From Podospora bellae-mahoneyi (Eukaryota > Ascomycota > Sordariomycetes > Sordariales > Podosporaceae), in assembly GCF_035222275.1 (NCBI RefSeq), contig NC_085881.1:2170001-2234000 (forward strand): DNA of 64,000 bases, written 5' to 3'. The position numbers were made by a program, and so were the translations under genes. Shown one piece after another: positions 55,757-64,000 of the stretch. The notes beneath the pieces are model-generated. The model made no database searches. It saw nothing but the letters and a program-made list of their open reading frames with translations, and was not told the DNA's origin. Each line of letters opens with the position of its first letter. The first letter of the stretch is position 1.

Positions 55757-58700
55757 AAGAAGAAGAGCAATGCGGTGCGCCCGCCTCTTCTTGGTTTTGG
55801 GAAGGAAGCTTGGGGGAGATGTTCCAATGGTAGGGAGAGGTGGTTGTCAGACAGAAAAGAGCCTTTTGGGAAAAGATCACGCTAGACCATGTACCTCGAT
55901 TTTTCCTTGAGGTTGCGGGGGGGGAGGAGATGGAATATGAGTAATGTGATTTATTGAACCAATACCGTTTGAGTCTTGAGGCACGAGGACTTGGGTTTTA
56001 GTGTTTTTGTCCAAAAGAGAGAGCCGTTTGTGCTCAAGTTAGGCTGCTTCTCGGTCTGATGTTTGTTTATTAGTAGTGCGTAAGATATCGCAACATTATC
56101 CTCCAACCAGAAAAATCACGCTGTTTTTTAGATAACACCCCCACGAGGAGGAAATTAGGAAGAGCAAATAGGAAGATGGGGTGTAGAAAAGAAAAGATGT
56201 TAAGATTTTTGGACTGTCACGCGGACGGTGGTGAGGTCTGTACGACGAATGAGGTTGGTGATCTACATGCCTACACCCATAGGAGAGGGAAAAGGGCGCG
56301 ACAATGGGATGTCACGTCACCGAGCATGAACAAGCATCCGATTTCTCAGCTTGTTGTTGTTGTTGTTGTTGTTGTTGTAAGCTGTTGGTGTCTGGAATCT
56401 TGATGATTTGCGAGGAACACAGATTCGGATCTTGCTCTTGTGTGTGTGTGCGTGTGTGTGCGTGTGTACACAGTATGTACACAAAGTATTACTGCTACTA
56501 CTACAACAGAATAGACATGGGTATTCTTCCAAGACTTTTAGTCTATGCGTTGCTCATCCGCAATTCCCGTTTGGTACCTGGACTAGAGTTTTCCGTTCCG
56601 GCAGCGGGGAGAGGCACGTAACCGTGCCGAAGTGCGGTCAGGGGGAATGGGAAGGAACCAGATTCTTGGTTCACCTTATTTTCCTTGCTTTGGACCATGT
56701 TCGTTTTCTGTCATCCGGCTCGGTTACGGGATGTGTTGCGTGTTGGTTTCTGTATCACCCCTGTCTAGTTATACATCATCATGATTGCCATGATACAATT
56801 TTTCCCCCGGGAGTTTTTGTAGGCTGATGGTGACACGATGACTGCACACCGGTCCGGGGTTTGGAGTTAATGGGGATAAGCCAAGGACAGCTGGCTGGCA
56901 GGATGTGGAAGCAGAGGCCGTGAAATGTTGTTTGTCTGGTGACTCTCTTGTGGCGCAGCAAGGGATTCTTTCCTTCTTCCCCGGGGATCCAATTTCCAAT
57001 GACGAAAGATGAGAGGCGTAGAATTGGGCTTGGTTATTGGACTGATTATGGGCTGTTCGGCTGTTGGAGGTCATCTTGGATTGGACCATGTCATCGGCCC
57101 TCGACCCCTTGTCAGACATTATTGGCTTATGGCAAAGACATAAACCCCCAAGAAGGGGAAAATCGCGCAGTTGTCCTTGTTGGGGGTTTTGCTGCTCAAT
57201 GTCTTGCTCTTTTCTCATCCCATGGGGGACGGAGTAGGGGGTGCAGATATGGTCTTCTAGTGTTGGTGTTTGATGCGGGAAAGACAGGGCTTCCCCACGT
57301 CTTTGCTGCACCGCACCGCCGTCGGGTCGCCGGTCCCCTGTGCAAAGTCAACGTGGGAGAGGCCAGAAATGCCGTGCGGTGCGGGCGGGTAACGAACCTT
57401 GGAAGAATCAATTCGCAAATCAATGATATCAAATCCGGACTGGTTGTCCGAGATGCCCGCGCTGCTGTGTGCTGTGTGTTGTGTGCTGCAGGAGGCTGCC
57501 CAGATGACCATCAGCACAAAGAGCGAGAATCCAGGTTGCCCGTTTGCAATTCCCTATCTCTCTCGCCAGTTGCGGTCGATTGTGTGGCACTCTACAGCCA
57601 AAAGGTGCGGTTGCGTTGCAGCACCGGTAAGGGCGATTGGAGGGGCAACTACTATACGAACAGGAAGGCGATTGTAACGATTGAGAGAGATCTCGACTGT
57701 CACGAGAGCACCAGTGAGAAGGACAGACTGCTAGCTGCCTACCGGTCTGGTTTGGGCTTGCAGATGGTGGTAGTGTGGTGTGGGGTCATGGTGATGGCGG
57801 ACTGACTACTGGATGACTGACTCCTTGGTGTTTGTTGCTCAAATGTGTGTATCAAAGTTGATGCTGACAGGTGTAGCTCCAACTTGGCGCCTTTCACTGA
57901 AGCATCAACGGAACGGCGTCCGGCCATCTTAAGACACTGGCTGTACTACCGTGACTGTCTCTGTAGCTCTTTTGCTCTGTTGCCATGTTGCTCTGTGTGC
58001 CGAGTAAATCTCCTTCCATCTCGATGATCGCTCTGAAGGTGTGTTCGTATACCCTTGAGTGCCTCGTGCTCGTCGTGCCTGGGCGTCCGGTGTCTAGGCT
58101 GGAATCGGCTCCAACAAAAAGTCTCTGATGGCTCGGCTTTGTTATTCTGGGTCGCTGGAGCTGGCATCACCAATGGCCGTCAAACACCATGCAGCACCTG
58201 CAGAGTGCAGCTTCAGCGTTGTTGAAGTGTCACGACTTGAGTGGCTATCGGTGCTTTCCGCACCCCACCTTGGTCTTGTTCTGGGAGCCTGACGGGGGGT
58301 CGACGGGGGTGCCATGGGGTGCCATTCGACAGGCTTGGCATCTTGGAGCACTCTATCCAGACGCACCGGTCTGCAGGCTATAACCGCACTTGGTTCGTGA
58401 TGTTGAGTCGGAGGATGGTAGGATGCCCAATTGTGCGTGCTTGATATCTGTCCAATGTCTGTCTGGCAACGGCCCGCGCCCGTCAGATATTGACTCTCTC
58501 TAGAGGTAGAGTGTGGGTTGTGTCGGGGGGTGAGCTGTCCACAGTTGCGGGTTGCAGTCTGGCAGTTCTGCAGTTATTGCACACACGCCGATGGCCGGGA
58601 GTCCGAACGGGTAGTGAGTGTGAGTGAATCTGATCAATGTTGACTGGTGGGACGGATGGGTAATGGGTGGGTGGTCAACCCATCGATGGCCTGGGCCAGC

Positions 58701-59179
58701 CATCCGAGAAACCAAGCCCAGCCAGGCACCGTCACACTCCGCGCTTCGCCTTGGTGCCTTGGTCGAACTCGACTAAGCCAACCCGTAACCCGCCCCTCCT
58801 TGCCATGCCAACCTGTCCCAAGTCACCCATGGACTGACAAGTGGCAATGTAGCCCGAAAGTGCCGTCATTGAAACCTGGAGACATTTTGCGGCATTGAGC
58901 GGATCGCATTTCAGCCCAAGTGGGCGGCTCCCATAAACTCTTCTGGAGCACTGGAGCACCTCCACTCCCACGATAATAATAGACCCCCCTTCCCAACCTT
59001 TTCCTCCACTTTCCAACTTTTGGTTCTCAGCCTCAGCTAAATATCAATGTGAACCTCCACCCTCGACTCGACCTTTAATAACTCCAAAGTCAAGTCAAGC
59101 CAAGCCAAAGGATCAACAACCAACACCGAAGATCAAGCATCAAGATCAACATCGACATCAAACATCCACCTTAGTCATC
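55757..59179. other. 3.4-kb region without a recognised gene
   Basis: The longest gene-free stretch of the window. It begins with the URC1 3' flank and ends with the leader of the small gene at 59180. Holds (TTG)9 at 56351-56377 and TG-rich tracts at 56440-56465. An open frame of 288 codons (56939-57805, +) has Cys/Arg-rich composition with no domain pattern and is not called. Non-coding transcripts or a decayed gene are possible; the sequence does not show either. Confidence 0.5.
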
Positions 59180-59650
59180 ATGATGGCCTCACTCATACTC
59201 ACACCCGACTCTCGCATGCAGCGAAGAGATTCATCAGACCGAAGCGCCAGCAAGAGAAGACCAAGACTGCTCCGCGCCACTGCTACCGAACCCTCCATCA
59301 CCACCTCCAACGCCAGCCGAAATGCTCTTTGCAGCCAGTCAAACCGAGCGACCGACCTCCTGACCCGTGCCTTCGTTTCTGGCTCTCCTCCGGGATCTTC
59401 TTCACCAATCTCTGTCCGGCCATCCATGTTTGACAGTGTCGACCGTCAGCAAGAGCTATCCGTCTCGCCTGTCAGTCAGCCCGACTCGTATGATGAGCGT
59501 CCTTGTATGTCTTGCCATCTTTCACTTGTGTCCCGGACTATGTGCTGACTTTGAAACCCAGTCTCGGGACGGTACTTCAGCTTCCCTAGCTTCGATGACT
59601 ATGAGGGTAGCCAGCAAGACGACAAGGAGTCCGAGATCAAGTCCCCTTGA
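59180..59650 (+). CDS. Small conserved-looking protein of unknown function
   Basis: Two exons, 59180-59504 and 59562-59650, give 137 aa. I recognise no family. Exon 1 is Ser/Arg-rich (ASLILTPDSRMQRRDSSDRS, then AFVSGSPPGSSSPISVRPS) and exon 2 is compact: SGRYFSFPSFDDYEG followed by SQQDDKESEIKSP. Support for the gene comes from the clean splice signals (GTATGT donor, CCCAG acceptor), which turn a truncated frame into a continuous one with a meaningful C-terminus, and from a C/A-rich leader of the type seen before other starts here. Two ATG codons stand in tandem; the first is used. Probably disordered; small regulator or secreted status cannot be told, and no signal peptide is visible. Confidence 0.6.
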
Positions 59651-60924
59651 GAGGTCGCCCTGATCTCTTTTGGAGGGCAGTTCCGCTGAATACTGCCACG
59701 CATCTGGCTACTATGCCTTTGGAGCGGAACTTCGCCAGGAGAAACCGGAACCCCCAAACCAACCCATCATCGAAACGCCCACGCCCTACTTCCCCTCGGA
59801 TTGAGAAGCACTTGCAGCCATGACTGTTTATTTTGTGTATTCCCCGAGCCAGTCCACCCCTCTCACATGCCTCAGATTGAGGCACTCCCGACGACGGGAT
59901 GGAGAGGGAGTTTCCACTGGAGGATCGACGGCGCAGAGAGCATTTTGTACGATACAACACTCATTTTGGTGACGTGGATCACGATATGATCCCCAAACGA
60001 AAGGTCGACAGCGTCCCACAAATGGGATGCACGTCTCAAACGGTCGGAGTCATTCACCCCGCCAACAAAGACGTTGAAAAAGGAGGAAATAGGGTAACAC
60101 ACCCACCTATCTATGCGCACTCACCGCCCTTGTACCAAAACATTTTGTGTAGCTTTATGTCGTCATGACACGTCGGGTGACCCTGAGCCTATATGCTGCC
60201 AGGGTAAATGCACCCCGAGGAGGATGAATGGATGGATGGATGGATGGGGATTAATTGGAAGCGAAGGTGATCATTGGCCGGAAAAAGGTCGATGGAATGA
60301 ATTTACGTCGCTCTCTTCAAAACTTTTCGTTTTGCTGAATCTTTGGGGGGCTGTCACTGAGATCTTGATTTCGAGGGGGACAAGCGGGAGAATGATCAAA
60401 AATAATCTAGTCATAAGACACCAAAAAAAAATCAAGAAACTATTACAATAGCCAGTGCTCCCCTTTGACTAGTGTGATGTGAGACCGAAAAGGTGTGGTG
60501 TTATGGGCATAGTGCAACACCGATAGTTGTGACTTTTAAGGGAAATAGTACGCGAGAGCATGTTTGAGGCTGTGGTAACCAAAGGCAAAGGTGATGGGGA
60601 GGGGTTGGAGCTGGGAGTTGTGGTGCTTATCTTATCGCCCAGCACTCACCTTATCGATAGCAGAGCAGCAAGCCAAAAGTGAATGGCAGGAGCAGGCAAA
60701 AACGCACGGCCCTCCGAGCCCTAAGGTCCGTGCAGCCAATCATGCCCCGCAATGAGTGCCCCACAGGTCTAGTTTTTCCGCTGATGGGAGGTGCGCTGCA
60801 GCCCACACAACGAATTTCAATTTTGATTCCGAAGCAGAGAAACCCAAACTCGTGTCCTCGATTGCACGGTCTCCATCACTAACCAAGCAGCACTTCCCGT
60901 CACCGAAGACATTGCTGCGTCAAG
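59651..60924. promoter_or_regulatory. Intergenic region upstream of ribosomal protein eS1
   Basis: 1.27 kb. A (GATG)n patch lies at 60226-60247. Three CTTATC (reverse GATAAG) elements plus GATAG lie at 60626-60660, about 270-300 bp before the eS1 start. No gene recognised. Confidence 0.5.
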
Positions 60925-62031
60925 ATGGCTGTTGGCAAGTACGTTGAACCCCTCGAAAACCGATTTTCTCTGCGATACCCACGATTTTCCTCGACTTCGC
61001 GATACAATTCGGCCGCCTGGTGGTGGATTCTGGACTTGATGATGGCTGACCATCGTCCACAGGAACAAGAGACTGTCCAAGGGCAAGAAGGGCCTTAAGA
61101 AGAAGGCCCAGGACCCCTTCGCCCGCAAGGACTGGTACGGCATCAAGGTACGTCGCGACATAATCGAGTTTCGGTCGAGGCAGCGAGGCTAACAAATAAT
61201 CAAATCACAGGCCCCCGCGCCTTTCGCCATCAGAGAGTAAGCTTTGAAATCCCGAACACCACAAATCGCCGCGAGACGAGCAGGCAGGAACCCGAGCAGC
61301 GATTCTAACAAGCGATTTCAGCGTCGGCAAGACCCTCGTCAACAGAACCACTGGTCTCAAGAATGCCAACGATGCTCTGAAGGGCCGCATCGTCGAGGTT
61401 TCTCTGGCCGATCTCCAGAAGGATGAGGACCACGCTTTCCGCAAGGTCAAGCTCCGTGTCGATGAGGTCCAGGGCAAGAACTGCCTCACCAACTTCCACG
61501 GCCTTGACTTCACCTCCGACAAGCTCCGCTCGCTCGTCCGCAAGTGGCAGACTCTGATCGAGGCCAACGTCACCGTCCAGACCACCGACCACTACCTCCT
61601 CCGCCTCTTCGCCATCGCTTTCACCAAGCGCCGCCCCAACCAGATCAAGAAGACCACCTATGCCGCTTCTTCCCAAATCCGTGCCATCCGCAAGAAGATG
61701 ACCGAGATCATCCAGCGCGAGGCTTCCAGCTGCACCCTCCAGCAGCTCACCTCGAAGCTTATCCCCGAGGTTATCGGCCGCGAGATCGAGAAGGCCACCC
61801 AGGGCATCTACCCTCTCCAGAACGTATGTGGAATTTTAAGCGACGGGGAACAGAAGCACGGCGGGGTAGCTAACATGTCACTTTCAGGTCCACATCCGCA
61901 AGGTCAAGCTCCTCAAGGCTCCCAAGTTCGACCTCGGTGCCCTCATGGCTCTCCACGGCGAGTCCAGCACCGATGATGCTGGCCAGAAGGTTGAGCGCGA
62001 GTTCAAGGAGACGGTCCTTGAGTCCGTATAA
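60925..62031 (+). CDS. rps1: 40S ribosomal protein eS1 (S3aE/S1)
   Basis: Structural protein of the small ribosomal subunit. Five exons, 60925-60938 (14 nt), 61063-61147, 61211-61236 (26 nt), 61322-61823 and 61888-62031, give 256 aa, the standard length. Exons 1-3 encode [33 protein letters not shown] and APAPFAIRD. Exon 4 carries [40 protein letters not shown] and [17 protein letters not shown]. The end is [20 protein letters not shown] then TVLESV. Introns crowded at the 5' end are typical of ribosomal protein genes in filamentous fungi, and the first exon holds only four whole codons. All junctions keep phase. Confidence 0.97.
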
Positions 62032-63163
62032 AGGGTTGGTTGTTTTTGGGAACGCAAAGGGCAGGGTTTTCATCAGCAATACCTCTGGGGCACTGGGATT
62101 GCTTTCGTTGCATTTGGCGCGTATTATGGAACAGTAGTCAAGGGTAACGAATGTTGGTCCCATACGACGGACCGAGCGGGAATCAAAAGGATCATAAATG
62201 ACTGTGACACGACCAAACAAAGCATTTCCCCCAGAGCTGGCACCCCCTCCGATGTGAGGTTGTCAGTATGGACTGCCTAGGGAGAATGGCCTGTGAAATT
62301 GGCCCGTCTCGGTGACAGGCAATTCGAGGGGGACGTGGCAGAAGTGGTAGTGCGCCCAGATACCGTATCAGCGAACATGAGTTTGACGTGTGCTCCCAGG
62401 ACCGTTTCCTGACATTTTTCCCCAAACGACGCCGTCTTTTTGTTCCTGGAGTAAATCGTACGAAGTAGTCCCATTGTGTTGAAATTGGAGCGCGTGACAG
62501 GGCAGCCCAGCTTGACAGCTTGTTTCATAACGTCATCACGGGTGCTGTCCAAGCCCGCCAGCTATTTTATTAGTGGCCAACAGCAGGCGGGGACTACTAA
62601 TGTTCACTGGCCGCCTCACTACCAGTTGGGCAACAAGACATATTCGTCCAGATATCACTTTTCTTGTGTTTCCGTCTGTGTTGCTGCCTTGCTTATTACC
62701 TACCTATCCAAGCCGCATCCTCTTTTTTTTTGGTCTTTTGAGGCGAACGCCAGGGAAATTCCACATTCCAATCAGTTTTTAAGCCGCTGCTGAAAGATAA
62801 GACGAGAAAGAAGAACAGCTCAGAAGGGAGGGTGTCGTCGTCATCATTGAGCAGCACCACCCAGTCTTTGTGTTTTGGACCGAGGCAAAACCCGATCGAT
62901 TCTGTCAACCCGCCCAAAACCTTAAACTCGCATCATTCGAGACACAACTACCTTCTTATCTTTTACGCACCGACCTACCTACCTTACTTGCACTATTCCT
63001 ACCGGACTTTTATTGTTGTTGCCTGTTGTTGCTGTGGTTTTTTTTTCTGGCTGGCGGGAATAACAAAAACAGTGGCGGATAGTTTGGGTTGGGTTGGTTG
63101 ATATATCTCTTGTTTGGCAGCTACTGCAAGGGAAGAACTTGGGGATTTAACTGAAAGGGAAAG
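62032..63163. promoter_or_regulatory. eS1 3' flank and Rab gene promoter
   Basis: 1.13 kb. TACCTACC motifs occur at 62698-62705 and 62972-62981. T/C-rich leader before the Rab start. No gene recognised. Confidence 0.5.
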
Positions 63164-64000
63164 ATGGCTTCGGATGATACCCTCCCGACGCTCAAGGTGT
63201 TGCTTATTGGGCCGTCGGGGGCGGGGAAGAGTGCTTGTGAGTTTTTGTTTTTCTTTCTTCTTTATGTTTATGTTGTGAGAGTTGTTGTCACATGTTTTTA
63301 TTCTGTTCTGGTGGTGAGGTGGTCACCGTATATGACCGGTCGGTGGCCTCAACGGGTCGTGATCAACCCCTGGCTTCGCATGATATGGCCTGGGATGTTT
63401 CTTCATGACTTGGAGGTGATGATCCCTTCATCACTCCCTCATCTTCACAACACTCACAACTACCACCTCACAGCTTGATCTCACTAACACTCACTCACCC
63501 ATTCTTGCTCAGTACTAACCCGCTACTGCGACGATGAATTCGACCCCGAGACCTCGGCCGCAACGATAGGGATTGATTTCAAGGTATTCCTCTCCCCCCT
63601 TTTCCTCCTTACCCGTCACTGACAACCCCTCCCCCCCTCCCCCCCCCCCTAGATCAAAGTCCTCAACGTCCGCGGCAAACCCTACCGTCTCACCCTCTTC
63701 GACACCGCAGGCCAGGAACGGTTCCGCACCCTCTCCACCTCGTTCTACCGCGGCGCGCACGGGGTGTTGCTCGTGTACGACATCTCGACGCGGGCGAGCT
63801 TTTTGAGCATGGAGAGGTGGTTCAACGAGGCGGAGGCGAACACGGTGGAGGGGGTTGCGCTTTATCTGGTAAGCCCCCCCGCCCCCCCTTGTATCACATC
63901 ACATGTACCTTCAACTTTTCCACCGCTATGCTGAGGCTAACATAAGAATAGGTCGGGGCAAAGTTGGACAAGGCCGACGCAAGGGAGGTCACCACGGAGG
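63164..64000 (+). CDS. Rab18-type small GTPase (partial, runs off window)
   Basis: Membrane-traffic GTPase. Exons 63164-63236, 63513-63583, 63653-63868 and from 63952 to beyond the window end; 136 residues are visible. The P-loop is GPSGAGKSA, continued by LLTRYCDDEFDPE across the first intron. Switch I has TIGIDFK, G3 is FDTAGQERFRTLSTSFYRGA, and G4 reads VGAKLDKAD where most Rabs have GNKxD. The start SDDTLPTLKVLLIG and the P-loop to switch I segment resemble Rab18 (lipid droplets and ER) more than Rab1, Rab5 or Rab7. The prenylation motif and G5 are outside the window. The first intron is 276 bp, the longest seen here inside a gene. Confidence 0.9.

Noticed and set aside
56939-57805. 288-codon open frame on the plus strand
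   Set aside because: The composition is irregular, no family motif is visible and no intron or leader pattern supports it. Long chance frames occur in GC-balanced fungal DNA.
60939-61062. Possible C/D snoRNA in the first eS1 intron (a TGATGA box is present)
   Set aside because: The TGATGA lies near the 3' end of the intron and the only CTGA follows within a few bases, which is the wrong spacing and order for a C/D snoRNA.
1-64000. CRISPR arrays, rRNA genes, intact transposons, secondary-metabolite or toxin clusters
   Set aside because: No regularly spaced repeats, no rRNA signatures, no transposase or reverse-transcriptase motifs and no polyketide, peptide-synthetase or terpene-synthase motifs were seen on either strand.

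Overview
This window is a gene-dense piece of a filamentous ascomycete nuclear genome (Pezizomycotina). Sordariomycetes, probably Sordariales, is my best guess. The evidence is the many short introns (about 50-140 bp, GTRNGT donors, CTAAC-like branch points), C/T-rich leaders, simple-repeat tracts between genes, and a gene set typical of that group: Vac8, Urc1, Ecm14, an Ams2/SPT21-type factor and the complex I subunit NUXM. Placement below the class is inference.

Layout. 1-12.1 kb: Vac8 (+), mitochondrial inner membrane protease Imp1 (-), mitochondrial IF3 (+), eIF2B delta/Gcd2 (+), complex I subunit NUXM (-), and a COMPASS Shg1-domain protein with a huge Arg/Asp-rich tail (+). 12.7-22.7 kb: a TPT-family transporter (-), a Ubp16-like membrane-anchored deubiquitinase (-), ribosome-biogenesis factor Alb1 (+), an intron-bearing tRNA-Phe(GAA), and an ATF/CREB-type bZIP factor (-). 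25-36 kb: replication protein A subunit 3 (+), an Ams2/SPT21-like GATA-finger protein (-), a possible 3' relic of a GPI-anchored protein gene (-), and an SPK/TPK-rich protein of unknown function (-). 36.6-48.6 kb: the pseudoprotease Ecm14 (+), a Sec7-PH Arf exchange factor (+) and the cohesin release factor Wapl (-). 50-56 kb: uracil phosphoribosyltransferase Fur1 (+), elongation factor Elf1 (-) and the uracil-catabolism GTP-cyclohydrolase-II-like protein Urc1 (+). 59-64 kb: a small unknown protein (+), ribosomal protein eS1 (+) and the start of a Rab18-type GTPase (+), cut by the window end.

Most genes are unrelated housekeeping genes. The clearest functional neighbourhood is FUR1-ELF1-URC1, which places uracil salvage next to the proposed committed step of the URC uracil-degradation route. 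Imp1 and mitochondrial IF3 form a head-to-head mitochondrial pair sharing about 310 bp.

The most striking structural features are two microexons. One is 4 nt long, in URC1. The other is 6 nt long, in the TPT transporter. Both are needed to keep frame and to restore family motifs. I found no CRISPR array, no rRNA gene, no recognisable intact transposon and no secondary-metabolite cluster. I see no convincing wholly new system. The strongest leads are the microexons, the uracil gene neighbourhood and the Shg1-RD fusion. Exon boundaries were derived by hand from splice signals and reading frame and have not been checked against transcripts.
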